Notes: generated by a model from the letters alone, not told the origin. DNA of 64,000 nucleotides from Nostoc edaphicum CCNP1411 (GCF_014023275.1 NZ_CP054698.1:6967001-7031000), one strand, 5' to 3'; positions 1 to 8,456 are shown, numbered from the stretch's first letter. Made by a program: numbers and translations.

Positions 1-372
1 ACAACACAAGGATTAACGGCATTTCTCAAAAGTCCCGTTCTTCAGTTTGTTTCTACCCTCTCAACCGGATCTCCAGCCCTAGCATATATGCTGGCAGAGC
101 AAATTCCCGTGGAACAGTTGCCGATTGTGATTGGCAAACTCCAAATGGGATATGAGCTTTTTTCACTCTTGAATACAGGCAACCCTAACCCGCTCAACTT
201 TGAATTACTATCCCTCTGGCCGCTACTGCTAGAAAACTCTGCTTCACCCGATCGCAACGCCTGGGCATTTGGTCACGCCCTAGTGGAATACTGGACTCAG
301 AATCTAACAGTTGAACAACTCCGGGAGCGATTTGAGTATTATTTAGCGAATTTGTCTACATTGAGGAATTAA
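1..372 (+). CDS. 3' end of an unidentified protein (5' truncated by window edge)
   Basis: The frame is open from the first base and stops at 370-372, so the start lies outside the window; the ATG at 88 is internal to the open frame and need not be the true start. The visible 123 residues are mostly helical and leucine-rich, with no membrane segment, no cysteine pairs and no catalytic motif that I recognise. The C-terminal part reads as an alpha-helical domain with aromatic residues spaced along it. It lies about 440 bases upstream of the sensor kinase and is separated from it by repeats and a terminator-like hairpin, so it is probably transcribed separately. No function is proposed. Confidence 0.6.
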   Translation, partial: TTQGLTAFLKSPVLQFVSTLSTGSPALAYMLAEQIPVEQLPIVIGKLQMGYELFSLLNTGNPNPLNFELLSLWPLLLENSASPDRNAWAFGHALVEYWTQNLTVEQLRERFEYYLANLSTLRN

Positions 373-430
373 TGCCTATAAGCAATGTCTACAATCTGAC
401 TTTTCACGTTATGTGGAAAAGCTAACGATT

Positions 431-524
431 GACCTAACCCCCTAACCCCCTTCCCTACGAGGGAAAGGGGAAAATTTAAAGTCTCTCTCCTAAAAGGAGA
501 GAGATTTAGAGAGAGGTTCTCCAG
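431..524. repeat. Dispersed cyanobacterial hairpin repeat
   Basis: This intergenic stretch contains two adjacent inverted repeats: a C-rich/G-rich arm pair (CCCCTTCCCT ... AGGGAAAGGGG) and a perfect 9-bp pair (CTCTCTCCT ... AGGAGAGAG). Such 'cctaaccccctaaccccc ... ggagagag' blocks are common dispersed repeats in Nostoc-type genomes. It carries no ORF. Between the stop at 372 and the kinase start I see only this repeat, the hairpin at 598-622 and AT-rich sequence. Confidence 0.55.
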
Positions 525-597
525 ATACCGCTGAATTGTCAGGTCTACAACGGGCCATACCTCAATACAGTTCAGATAAGACCAAAAACACTTGTAG

Positions 598-622
598 AGA
601 CGGCGATTTATCGCGTCTTTTT
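598..622 (+). terminator. Terminator-like hairpin with T-run
   Basis: AGAC-G-GCGAT TT ATCGC-GTCT forms a nine-base-pair stem with one bulged G, followed immediately by a run of five T. It could end transcription of the upstream gene. The same motif is a widespread Nostoc repeat, so it may simply be a repeat copy. Confidence 0.35.
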
Positions 623-815
623 AAGTATATTTACGATTTATTTTACTGGAAAATAGCGTAATTATACTAAGAAAATCACAAATCCAAAATGTGGTATTGG
701 GTCGTACTCCTAACATCAAAGTTAAGATTACGATTAAGAGTAGGTGTCTGCTGAAACCTACCCGCTTTCTTTACCTGAATTTTTACTCAGATACCCCTTT
801 TATTCGGAGTTGTTT

Positions 816-2489
816 ATGAAAAATATATTACAAACCTCCATCTCTCAAGAACAGAATTCACATCAGAGATATAGCATTTCGTCTTACAATAGCCTGCTTG
901 CCGTCGTGAAGGATTTAGCCAGTGTGCGGACTATTGAGGAAATTATTGAAATTGTGCGTTTGGCGGCCCGTGATCTCACGAATGCTGATGGAGTAACTTT
1001 TGTACTGCGGGATGGTGAATGTTGCCACTATGTCGATGAAAACGCCATCGGGCCACTTTGGAAAGGTATGCGTTTTCCGCTCAAATCTTGCATCTCCGGT
1101 TGGGCAATGCTCAATAAACAAGCAGCCGTGATTGAAGATATTTATCAGGATGCTCGAATACCGATTGATGCCTACAAAGTGACTTTTGTCAAAAGTTTAG
1201 TGATGGTTCCCATACGGGTTGCTGATCCACTCGGTGCAATTGGAGCCTACTGGAGTACAACACACCGAGCCACGCTCGAAGAAATAGAACTGCTGGAGAT
1301 TCTTACTGATACTACAGCAGTTGCGATCGCCAACGTCCAACTTTTCCAGAAACTTACGAACCAAAACGCCCTAAAAGACAAATTCATTGCAATGCTAGCT
1401 CACGAGTTGAGGAATCCTGTTGCCCCCATCTCCAACGGCGTTCAGCTTCTCAAATTGAAACTGGGCCAGACTGGCGCAGTCGGGGAAACAGTTTTAATGA
1501 TGCAACACCAGATTAAGCACCTCTCAAAATTGATCGATGAGCTACTCGACGTATCATCCATTACCTACGGGAAGATTTCATTAAACCTTGAGAAGTTTAA
1601 TCTGGTAGATTTAGTTCGCCAGAGTCTCAATGATCATGCAGAAGCAATAAAGAGATCGAATCTTACTGTAGTACAAGACTTGCCAAACACACCCGTGTGG
1701 GCTTATGTTGACTCCACCCGCTTCTTCCAAATCTTTGGAAACCTTCTTGATAACGCCTTAAAGTTTTCCAAGCCAGATGGGACGATTTGGGTGGATTTGT
1801 CATTTATTCCTGATGAGAATGGCTCAGGAAGTGTAGCGGCCTTATCTGTAAGAGATTCAGGTATAGGGATAGACCCGACAATCTTACCAGAACTCTTCGA
1901 GCCATTTACCCAAGCCGATCGCAGTTTAGATCGTTCGAGAGGCGGGTTAGGTTTGGGACTATCGGTAGTTAAAAGTCTGGTGGAACTTCATGGTGGTAAC
2001 GTTGAAGCCTCAAGTAGAGGGATTAATTTGGGAGCAGAATTCAAAGTTACTTTCCCTGTATGCGAAGAGATGACAACCTTGGATAACGACTTGGAGATTA
2101 AAGAGGCGGCTAAAAAATCGTTGAAAATTTTAGTCATCGAAGATAACGACGATTCAGCCGTATCATTACAAGCAGTACTTGAGTATTTTGGGCATGAAGT
2201 TTTCATTGCCAAAAATGGAATTTTAGGGTTAGAAACTGCGAGGGAGTTGGAGCCTAATGTGATTATTTGTGACATCGGGCTTCCTGAAATGGATGGATTC
2301 GCAGTTGCACAAGAACTGAGTAAAGACTCTAAATTTACTCGCTCAATTCTGATTGCGCTCACCGGCTACGGTGGCCAAATGGATAAAGAGCTTGCGCTTA
2401 AGTCTGGGTTCAAATGCCACTTAACCAAGCCTGTGGACTTTGAAATACTTACAGCAGAAATTGATCGACACTATCTCATGAGTGCGTAA
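816..2489 (+). CDS. Hybrid sensor histidine kinase: GAF - HisKA - HATPase - receiver
   Basis: This is a soluble hybrid two-component sensor of about 557 residues. An N-terminal GAF domain (about residues 20-175) is followed by a dimerisation/phosphoacceptor helix with the H-box AHELRNP near residue 195. The ATPase domain has the N-box NLLDNALKF, the G1 box DSGIGID and the G2 box GLGLGLS. A C-terminal receiver (about 435-555) begins KILVIEDNDDS; its phosphoacceptor Asp is in IICDIGLPEMDG and its conserved Lys is in LTKPVD. There are no membrane segments. I prefer the ATG at 816 because GGAG lies six bases upstream; an in-frame GTG at 744 would add 24 residues. A terminal receiver without an output domain suggests phosphorelay or a diffusible partner, and the ligand cannot be told from the sequence. 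Confidence 0.88.
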   Translation: MKNILQTSISQEQNSHQRYSISSYNSLLAVVKDLASVRTIEEIIEIVRLAARDLTNADGVTFVLRDGECCHYVDENAIGPLWKGMRFPLKSCISGWAMLNKQAAVIEDIYQDARIPIDAYKVTFVKSLVMVPIRVADPLGAIGAYWSTTHRATLEEIELLEILTDTTAVAIANVQLFQKLTNQNALKDKFIAMLAHELRNPVAPISNGVQLLKLKLGQTGAVGETVLMMQHQIKHLSKLIDELLDVSSITYGKISLNLEKFNLVDLVRQSLNDHAEAIKRSNLTVVQDLPNTPVWAYVDSTRFFQIFGNLLDNALKFSKPDGTIWVDLSFIPDENGSGSVAALSVRDSGIGIDPTILPELFEPFTQADRSLDRSRGGLGLGLSVVKSLVELHGGNVEASSRGINLGAEFKVTFPVCEEMTTLDNDLEIKEAAKKSLKILVIEDNDDSAVSLQAVLEYFGHEVFIAKNGILGLETARELEPNVIICDIGLPEMDGFAVAQELSKDSKFTRSILIALTGYGGQMDKELALKSGFKCHLTKPVDFEILTAEIDRHYLMSA

Positions 2490-2507
2490 GCGTAGCCCGT
2501 TTTAAAC

Positions 2508-2561
2508 ATCGCTTTTATTCCATTAAATCATCTGTCGCAGGTTCACCCGGATAAAAGCGAT
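2508..2561. repeat. Imperfect inverted repeat after the kinase gene
   Basis: ATCGCTTTTATTCC and GGATAAAAGCGAT are complementary arms (one extra T) separated by 27 bases, starting 18 bases after the kinase stop. The right arm runs into a HIP1 octamer. There is no following T-run, so it is a transcript-end hairpin or dispersed repeat rather than a clear intrinsic terminator. Confidence 0.4.
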
Positions 2562-2589
2562 CGCTCAAAATGTCCTCAAAAGCATATTA

Positions 2590-2977
2590 AGAGGTTGTTT
2601 GAAAAATCCTGTTGTTGGTAGCGAAAAGTTTTAGATCCCCCTAAATCCCCCGATAAATTGGGGGACTTTAAGAAGTTTTCCCCTCTTTTTAAGCTACGGT
2701 GTACACACAAGTCCTAAAAACCTAGCTTGATAAGCATTTTCTCGTTCCCAGGCTCCGCCTGGGAATGCATTCATTGAGTCTCTGACTCAATATCTGACTA
2801 GAGGCAGAGCCTCTAATCAGGCATTCCTATGCAGAGCATAGGAACGAGATAAACGAGAGAAAAATGGGAAATTGATCTTTTTTTGACTTGTGTGTACACC
2901 GTAGCTCTTTTTAAGGGGGGCTAGGGGGGATCAATAGGTTCTGAAAGTCACAGCTAACCACTTTTAAAACAACCTCT
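2590..2977. repeat. Nested inverted-repeat element hosting a MITE
   Basis: The outer ends AGAGGTTGTTT (2590-2600) and AAACAACCTCT (2967-2977) are perfect 11-bp inverted repeats. Inside them GATCCCCC-type arms (from 2634, and ending GGGGGGATC at 2932) form a second, imperfect inverted pair, a common Nostoc intergenic repeat. That inner pair is split by the unit at 2694-2904. This fills the space between the sensor kinase and the end of frmA; I see no gene in it. Confidence 0.65.
2694..2904. mobile_element. 211-bp MITE-like element, 20-bp TIRs and 11-bp target duplication
   Basis: The left end CTACGGTGTACACACAAGTC (2694-2713) and the right end at 2885-2904 are exact reverse complements over 20 bp. 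The same 11 bases, CTCTTTTTAAG, flank the element at 2683-2693 and 2905-2915, as expected for a target-site duplication. It encodes no protein. The interior carries a further inverted structure, CTCGTTCC ... GGAACGAG with hairpins (CCCAGGC..GCCTGGG, TATGC..GCATA), resembling another known cyanobacterial repeat. It is interpreted as a non-autonomous element moved by a transposase encoded elsewhere. Confidence 0.75.
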
Positions 2978-3000
2978 AAGCATCAGTTACAAATTACGAA

Positions 3001-4110
3001 TTAGAAAGTTACCACACTACGAATTGATTCACCTTTGTGCATCAATTCAAAAGCATCATTAATTTGCTCAATGGGCATCACATGAGTAATCAAATCATCA
3101 ATATTTATCTTACCTTCCATATACCAATCAACAATTTTTGGCACATCTGTACGCCCTCTAGCGCCACCGAATGCCGAACCTTTCCAAACGCGCCCAGTTA
3201 CTAACTGAAAAGGACGAGTCCTGATTTCCTGTCCAGCACCAGCAACACCAATAATTACGCTAACGCCCCAACCTTTGTGGCAGCATTCTAATGCTTGACG
3301 CATAACTTTGACATTACCGATACATTCAAAACTGTAATCAGCGCCGCCTTTTGTTAAATCAACCAGATAGGGAACTAAATCACCTTCTACTTCTTGGGGA
3401 TTGACAAAATGCGTCATACCAAACTTTTCTGCCAAAGCGCGTTTGCTGGGATTAATATCCACCCCGACAATCATATTTGCCCCTACCAACCGCGCCCCTT
3501 GGATGACATTTAAGCCAATACCACCTAAGCCAAAAACTACAACATTTGCCCCAGGTTCCACCTTGGCAGTATTGATAACTGCACCAACACCAGTAGTCAC
3601 ACCACAGCCAATGTAGCAAACCTTATCAAATGGGGCGTCTTCCCGAATTTTTGCCAAGGCGATTTCCGGCAGCACCGTATAGTTGGCAAAAGTGGATGTA
3701 CCCATATAATGATGAATCATTTGCCCATCGAGACTGAAGCGACTAGTGCCATCGGGCATAACACCGCGTCCTTGAGTTAGGCGAATGGCTTGACAGAGAT
3801 TAGTTTTGAAACTCAAACAATATTCGCACTGGCGACATTCGGGAGTGTATAAGGGAATCACATGATCCCCTGGTTTAAGACTGGTGACACCAGCCCCTAC
3901 TTCCACTACTACACCAGCACCTTCATGTCCTAAAATAGCCGGAAACAAACCTTCGGGATCATCACCAGATAAGGTAAAAGCGTCGGTATGACAAACCCCG
4001 CTTGCTTTAACCTCAACTAAAACTTCGCCGGCTTTTGGCCCCGATAGTTGAACAGTTTCAATCGTTAATGGCTTACCTGCACTGTAAGCTACTGCTGCTT
4101 TAACTTCCAA
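3001..4110 (-). CDS. frmA: S-(hydroxymethyl)glutathione dehydrogenase / class III alcohol dehydrogenase
   Basis: This zinc-dependent medium-chain dehydrogenase oxidises S-hydroxymethylglutathione (formaldehyde detoxification) with NAD and commonly also reduces S-nitrosoglutathione. Visible family marks are the catalytic-zinc Cys in [12 protein letters not shown], the His in ILGHEGAG, the four-Cys structural zinc loop [17 protein letters not shown], and the Rossmann motif [15 protein letters not shown]. The length of about 369 residues is normal. I place the start at TTG 4110 ([12 protein letters not shown]), because AGGAG lies eight bases upstream and family members usually begin this way; a GTG at 4119 would overlap that ribosome site. 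It is divergent from avtA, and the shared upstream region contains heptamer repeats. Confidence 0.93.
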   Translation of the reverse strand: MEVKAAVAYSAGKPLTIETVQLSGPKAGEVLVEVKASGVCHTDAFTLSGDDPEGLFPAILGHEGAGVVVEVGAGVTSLKPGDHVIPLYTPECRQCEYCLSFKTNLCQAIRLTQGRGVMPDGTSRFSLDGQMIHHYMGTSTFANYTVLPEIALAKIREDAPFDKVCYIGCGVTTGVGAVINTAKVEPGANVVVFGLGGIGLNVIQGARLVGANMIVGVDINPSKRALAEKFGMTHFVNPQEVEGDLVPYLVDLTKGGADYSFECIGNVKVMRQALECCHKGWGVSVIIGVAGAGQEIRTRPFQLVTGRVWKGSAFGGARGRTDVPKIVDWYMEGKINIDDLITHVMPIEQINDAFELMHKGESIRSVVTF

Positions 4111-4133
4111 TGTCAGCACTCCTGTATAGTTTT

Positions 4134-4240
4134 GTCATTTGTCATTTGTCATTGGGCATTGGGCATTGGGCATGGGGCATTGGGCATGGGGCATGGGGCA
4201 TTGTTTATAGTAGTTATTCTCCTTGTCTCCCTCATCTCCA
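4134..4240. repeat. Heptameric tandem repeat plus unique tail (left member of an inverted pair)
   Basis: Heptamers of TTTGTCA, TTGGGCA and TGGGGCA type run to about 4204 and are followed by a tail through about 4240. The reverse complement of the whole block reappears at 5792-5895; the non-repetitive tail (about 39 bases) matches with about one internal difference. The block lies in the frmA-avtA divergent promoter region. The remaining 230 bases up to avtA show a HIP1 octamer and no clear promoter. Confidence 0.7.
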
Positions 4241-4470
4241 CTTCCCATCATCTGTATTGAGCGCATGATACACTTTTGTATCACTTCATCAGATTTACTA
4301 AGCGCGATCGCCACTATAACGATAAATATTATTACTTTGTTAAAATATCATTCTCTAGCTAGATTGGTTAAAGACGGCAACAGCCGTTTTGACAACGATG
4401 TAAACTGGATGTCAGCAGCAACTCCGAAATAATTTGTTCACCCCTCAATTAATACATTTTGTCACAGCTT

Positions 4471-5754
4471 ATGAACCCTGCCCTAACACAAATTGGCGCT
4501 CAAATGTCCAACCTGACTGGCGTAAGAGCAATCATGAAGGATATTATCGAGACATTGCGAGGGGGTGCAGGGCAGCAGTTTATTAATTTGAGTGCTGGTA
4601 ATCCGTTGATTTTGCCAGAGGTAGAACAATTATGGCGGGATTGCACTGCGCAGCTTCTCGCTAGTCCAGAATATGGTGAGGTGGTTTGTCGCTACGGCTC
4701 AAGTCAGGGTTATGCACCATTAATTGAAGCGATCGCCAACGACTTTAACAAACGCTACGGGTTAAACTTAAGCGATCGCAATATCCTCATTACACCCGGT
4801 AGTCAAACCCTCTACTTCTACGCTGTGAATAGCTTTGGTGGCTATACCCCTAGCGGCGAGTTAAAACAAATCGTTTTGCCCCTCAGCCCTGACTACACAG
4901 GTTACGGCGGTATCTGCTTAGTTCCAAAAGCCTTAATCGCTTACAAACCGACTCTCGATATTGATGAAGCCGCCCACCGATTTAAATATCGCCCCGACTT
5001 CAGCCAACTATCAATTACAGAAAATACAGGTTGTGTTCTCTTCTCTCGCCCCTGTAATCCCACTGGTAACGTCCTCACTGATGATGAGGTGAAAAAGATT
5101 GCCGCCCTGGCTGCGCCTTACAATCTGCCAGTGTTAATTGACTCGGCTTATGCGCCTCCCTTCCCCGCATTAAACTTTACCGAAATGACACCAGTGTTTG
5201 GTGATAATATTCTCCACTGTATGAGTTTATCGAAAGCGGGGTTACCAGGAGAAAGGATTGGTATTGCCATTGGGGATGAAAAGTGGATTGAAGTGCTGGA
5301 GTGTTTCCAGGCAAATATGAGCCTCCATTCTTCACGTTACGGCCAAGCGATCGCAGCTCTTGCAATTAATTCTGGCCGCTTAGTGGAAATTTCTCACACT
5401 GTCATCCGTCCCTTCTATCAAAATAAATTTACCGTTTTAGAAACCAGCTTAGAACAAGCGATGCCCAAGGATTTACCTTGGTTTCTCCATCGCGGTGAAG
5501 GGGCAATTTTTGCTTGGTTGTGGTTACAGGATTTACCCATTAGTGACTGGGAATTTTACCAGCAATTAAAGCAAGTAGGTGTGATTATTGTCCCTGGAAG
5601 TACCTTCTTCCCTGGATTAGAGGAAGAGTGGGCGCACAAACACCAATGCTTCCGCATCAGCCTTACCGGTAGCGATGAAGAGATTGCCACAGCAATGCAA
5701 CGTCTAGCAAAAGTGACTGAGGAAGCTTATAAGTGTGCGCCTGTGACTGCCTAG
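4471..5754 (+). CDS. avtA: Valine--pyruvate aminotransferase (fold-type I PLP enzyme)
   Basis: The enzyme interconverts valine and pyruvate with 2-oxoisovalerate and alanine in branched-chain amino-acid metabolism, in the cytosol. The roughly 427-residue chain has the class I aminotransferase layout: N-terminal INLSAGNPLILPE, cofactor-loop ITPGSQTLYFYAV, the NPTGNV segment that contacts PLP, a conserved Asp/Tyr in IDSAYAPPFP, and the Schiff-base lysine in MSLSKAGLPGERIG. The ATG at 4471 is preferred over an in-frame TTG at 4459; neither has a strong ribosome site. A GAGTGCT heptamer array begins at the stop codon, and inverted copies of another repeat bracket the gene. It has no evident tie to the biosynthetic locus. 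Confidence 0.88.
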   Translation: MNPALTQIGAQMSNLTGVRAIMKDIIETLRGGAGQQFINLSAGNPLILPEVEQLWRDCTAQLLASPEYGEVVCRYGSSQGYAPLIEAIANDFNKRYGLNLSDRNILITPGSQTLYFYAVNSFGGYTPSGELKQIVLPLSPDYTGYGGICLVPKALIAYKPTLDIDEAAHRFKYRPDFSQLSITENTGCVLFSRPCNPTGNVLTDDEVKKIAALAAPYNLPVLIDSAYAPPFPALNFTEMTPVFGDNILHCMSLSKAGLPGERIGIAIGDEKWIEVLECFQANMSLHSSRYGQAIAALAINSGRLVEISHTVIRPFYQNKFTVLETSLEQAMPKDLPWFLHRGEGAIFAWLWLQDLPISDWEFYQQLKQVGVIIVPGSTFFPGLEEEWAHKHQCFRISLTGSDEEIATAMQRLAKVTEEAYKCAPVTA

Positions 5755-5791
5755 TGTTGAGTGCTGAGTGTTGAGTGCTGAGTGCTGAGTG
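5755..5791. repeat. Heptameric tandem repeat (GAGTGCT/GAGTGTT)
   Basis: About five copies of a 7-base unit start directly after the avtA stop codon and abut the inverted repeat copy at 5792. This is a third heptamer family within 2 kb. Confidence 0.7.
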
Positions 5792-5895
5792 GGGAGATGA
5801 GTGAGACAAGGAGAATAACTACTATAAACAATGCCCCATGCCCCATGCCCCATGCCCCATGCCCCATGCCCAATGACAAATGACAAATGACAAAT
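5792..5895. repeat. Heptamer repeat, inverted copy of 4134-4240
   Basis: A tail beginning GGGAGATGAG is followed by TGCCCCA heptamers and then TGACAAA heptamers. It is the reverse complement of the block upstream of avtA apart from heptamer type and number. The last TGACAAA unit contains the ATG used by rimM. Confidence 0.75.
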
Positions 5896-6489
5896 TCAGA
5901 TAATTGGCTAGAAATTGGTAAGATTGTTTCCCCTCAAGGATTGTCTGGAGAATTACGGGTTTACCCTGTATCAGACTTTCCCGAAAGATTTGAGGTGCCG
6001 GGAAAACGTTGGTTGTTGCGTTCAGGTGAGACAGAACCACAACCAATCGAATTATTGACAGGACGTTATATCAGTAACAAAAACTTGTATGTGATTAAAT
6101 TAGCTGGCGTAGAAAATTGCGATCAGGCGGAGGCATTACGCGGTTGTACGTTAATGGTGCCAGCAAGCGATCGCCCCCAATTAGGCGAAGATGAATATCA
6201 TGTCCTCGATTTGATTGGCTTGGAAGTCTTCATGCAAGCATCTGGCGAACTCGTTGGTACAGTGGTAGACATCATCCCGGCTGGGAATGATTTGTTAGAA
6301 GTAAAATTGCACCCATCTTTTACCACTGACAAAGGACAAATGACAAATGACAAAGAACAAGTGACAAATGACAAAAAACAAAAGACTGTTTTGATTCCAT
6401 TTGTGGAAGCGATCGCACCAGTAGTAGACTTGAAATCTAATCGCATTGAAATCACGCCGCCGCCTGGGTTATTGGAAATTAATAATTAG
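5887..6489 (+). CDS. rimM: Ribosome maturation factor RimM (16S rRNA processing), with in-frame repeat insertion
   Basis: RimM assists maturation of the 30S subunit head by binding S19. The N-terminal RimM domain begins with the diagnostic [21 protein letters not shown]; the C-terminal PRC-barrel follows ([60 protein letters not shown]). At 200 residues it is longer than usual because about 22 residues (roughly 148-169) are encoded by TGACAAA-type heptamers inside the barrel. The reading frame stays intact. The start codon lies in the heptamer array and lacks a visible ribosome site, so the natural start was probably remodelled by the repeat. The next 2.3 kb contain no intact gene. Confidence 0.92.
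   Translation: MTNSDNWLEIGKIVSPQGLSGELRVYPVSDFPERFEVPGKRWLLRSGETEPQPIELLTGRYISNKNLYVIKLAGVENCDQAEALRGCTLMVPASDRPQLGEDEYHVLDLIGLEVFMQASGELVGTVVDIIPAGNDLLEVKLHPSFTTDKGQMTNDKEQVTNDKKQKTVLIPFVEAIAPVVDLKSNRIEITPPPGLLEINN
6331..6386. repeat. TGACAAA heptamer array inside rimM
   Basis: Variants of TGACAAA/GGACAAA/GAACAAG are arranged in tandem and translate as a hydrophilic Lys/Asp/Asn/Gln-rich segment ([12 protein letters not shown]...). The same heptamer occurs at 4134-4155 (opposite strand) and 5871-5893. Confidence 0.75.
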
Positions 6490-7047
6490 GTCATTAATTG
6501 AATGGTAATTTTTAATTTTTAATTCGGAGCAAAGCGATGTGACTCAAGCTTTACCAAAAATCGTCAAGGCTATTTCCTTCTGATTGAGTATTGGCTAAAA
6601 AAATTGGCGTTGCATATTTGCGGGATGATTTTGCTAGTTTTGTGGGATGGGTATCTTGCCATTAGTGTCAACTTGAGGTTAAAACCAATTTGTCAACGAT
6701 AGGTTTTGTTAGGAACGAAGTATAAAGGTGAACTTTTTTCTGACTTTTATACGCAAGCTGGGAGTGATGCTAATAAACAAAGCATTAATAGTCCCTGAAA
6801 AAGTTCGTTTTTTGTCCCTTTAAAACCAAATTGTTAAGCATAAATGCTTATTGACATAGGAAGTTTGAGCTTAACTTGACACCTATGGCGAGACGCCCAC
6901 CCTCATCGCTAAAAAATGGTAGTTTAAGATACAGTTTTTGGGAGAAATATACAAAAGCTAACAGCTTGGCTCAATGATAAGATTAGTTTATAAATCAGGC
7001 TCAATCAGTGCTAGAAGATAAGGGATAATTGCTACTTTTGTATTTGG

Positions 7048-7470
7048 TTATTGAACAGCTTTGTAAGCTTTGGTGACTCGTTTATTCTTCTTAATTACAT
7101 AAACAGTAGCGTAGGCATAGAAAGGACAAGTGCCACTTTTAGCTTGACTTCTATAAATATATGGTGCAACTGAAAAGTGATGGTTCACCATAATATGGAA
7201 TTAAGTTAAAATCGATAGCAATTCTTTGCTTACCTTCTCAGATTCCCGCAGTTTTATAGAAAGGCTCAAAAAATTAAAACCCAGTTACAGCAATAAATAT
7301 AGCCTATCTTTAGGTTTTATTTATTATTCTGTTCCATAAAATGAACAGAATAACCAGATATTCTTTTGTTCACACTTACCTTGAGCCGGAATTGGAATAT
7401 TTTCTATTAAACAGTTAACTACTTCGTTCAATGTTTTACTATCAGTTAAAACTGGGGTAGTTATAGTCAT
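7048..7470 (-). pseudogene. Internally deleted, frameshifted transposase remnant (ISH3-like)
   Basis: On the minus strand an ATG at 7470 starts MTITTPVLTDSKTLNEVVNC and runs about 40 residues before the frame is lost. Near 7220 a different frame reads RIAIDFNLIPYYGEP, and near 7134 another reads GTCPFYAYATVYVIKKNKR and stops at 7048. The order (N-terminus, AIDF..PYYG catalytic Asp region, YAYATVYVIKKNKR) is as in transposases of the ISH3-like group. An intact gene would be several times longer, so most of the body is missing. Family assignment is from remembered motifs. Confidence 0.55.
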
Positions 7471-7657
7471 AGCCAAACTAAATAATCCTCAATTTTGATT
7501 CTTCACTCCATACTTTACAAAAATTGCGTAACACAACACCAGAACTATGTTTTGATGGGCATGTTACCCTTAACTTTTGAGGTAATTCATTAGTTTTACT
7601 TATTTAAACTTGCTCAAGGGGTTTCCCAAAAAATGTATCTAAGAATACTGTTTTTTT

Positions 7658-7676
7658 GATAATGATCAATTTTATT
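7658..7676. promoter_or_regulatory. Fur-box-like sequence (weak)
   Basis: GATAATGATCAATTTTATT matches the 19-bp Fur consensus GATAATGATAATCATTATC at 14 positions by hand alignment. It is about 1.1 kb from the first biosynthetic gene and next to decayed IS sequence, in AT-rich DNA where such matches arise by chance. Confidence 0.2.
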
Positions 7677-7690
7677 GATATCTTTTTGCA

Positions 7691-7744
7691 AATTTTCTAG
7701 GCGCAATTTATCTGGCTGCTTCTGTCATTTGGCTGAATTTATAA
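7691..7744 (+). pseudogene. C-terminal fragment of an IS5-type transposase
   Basis: The frame reads NFLGAIYLAASVIWLNL then stops, which matches the typical C-terminal tail of IS5-family transposases (RNFLA..LAA.VIWL). The upstream sequence in that frame is no longer recognisable. Confidence 0.45.
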
Positions 7745-7849
7745 GGCGCCATAAGAGCCAATCTGTCAAGTATGTTTGACACCTCAGCGTTCAAGATATC
7801 GGCAAAACAAGCGTTTCAAGATTGTAAAGAAAGATGTGACTAATGGATA

Positions 7850-7932
7850 GCCGATGCATTGGGGAGGGAACTAGTACAACACGGCGGAAATAAACCAATC
7901 ATTCCAAATCAACGAAACACTTATGCTGTATT
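7850..7932 (+). pseudogene. Internal fragment of an IS5-type transposase
   Basis: The frame reads ADALGRELVQHGGNKPIIPNQRNT, resembling the central segment of IS5-family DDE transposases where a new 'address' helix is followed by PVIPxRxN. Being central, it cannot be collinear with the C-terminal piece just before it, so two insertions or a rearrangement are implied. Confidence 0.4.
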
Positions 7933-8376
7933 CATTTTTAATTTTTAATTCCGCCTTGCGGTACTAGATTCCTGTTTCCACACAATAAACGGGGGGATTA
8001 AAGGTGGTAATTTCACTTGTGTATACACAGCTTGTGGGTGGAGAGGGATTGCCACCTGCCGGCATTGGGCGTGGAGTTTTTCACGAAACATTGGCTGAAC
8101 ATGCAAATTTTGCATGATATAGATATTTCGATGTCTGCACTCTACCCTTTGACAGCACCATCAACTCCATAAAGCGTCCGCGAGGAATTTCTACAATGTG
8201 CTCATAAAGACGAAACCATAACTCATAAGGGTATTCGTCAAGTAATTTAAGGAGGAGAAAAGGAAAAAACGGAAGAAGTAGAGGAAATAATGGGTCATGA
8301 ATTCCACAGCAGGAGGATGGGGTAATTTCCCCTGATCCCTGCCTCTTCGTTGAAAGCCGCAGGCTGTTTCCAGGTG

Positions 8377-8405
8377 TTGACATCTATCGAAAGTCATAGA
8401 ATATT
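8377..8405 (+). promoter_or_regulatory. Candidate sigma-70-type promoter upstream of the biosynthetic locus
   Basis: A perfect TTGACA (8377-8382) is followed after 17 bases by AATATT, four of six matches to TATAAT. It would give a leader of roughly 390 bases before the first megasynthase gene. A second TTGACA at 8406-8411 lacks a convincing partner. This is pattern evidence only. Confidence 0.25.
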
Positions 8406-8441
8406 TTGACAATAGTCTAAAATGACACATATTTCAAATAT

Positions 8442-8456
8442 TGATAATTATTCGCT
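8442..8456. promoter_or_regulatory. Fur-like 7-1-7 palindrome (weak)
   Basis: TGATAATTATTCGCT matches TGATAAT-N-ATTATCA well in the left half (7/7) and poorly in the right half (4/7). It is of interest only because the locus encodes beta-hydroxy-aspartate machinery typical of some siderophores. Confidence 0.2.

Noticed and set aside
3401..3616. Plus-strand frame inside frmA
   Set aside because: Shadow of the strongly supported minus-strand frmA gene.
4134..4204. Regularly spaced repeats that could suggest a CRISPR array
   Set aside because: The units are contiguous 7-base heptamers with no unique spacers; no cas genes are present.
5704..6046. Minus-strand frames reading HGAWGMGHGAWGMGH
   Set aside because: They are translations of heptamer repeats overlapping avtA and rimM, not genes.
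7764..7781. TGTCAA-N6-TTGACA palindrome as an operator
   Set aside because: It lies among decayed transposase sequence with no gene directly downstream.
8015..8036. CTTGTGTATACACAGCTTG as another end of the MITE at 2694-2904
   Set aside because: Only partial similarity to the TIR and no partner end nearby; more likely a chance palindrome.
8081..8430. Minus-strand frames of 79-100 codons before the cluster
   Set aside because: They overlap each other, contain a low-complexity Phe/Leu/Pro run from a purine-rich tract, lack a ribosome site and recognisable domain; I treat them as chance frames, though the DEYPYELWFRLYEHIVEIPR segment might be an old gene fragment.
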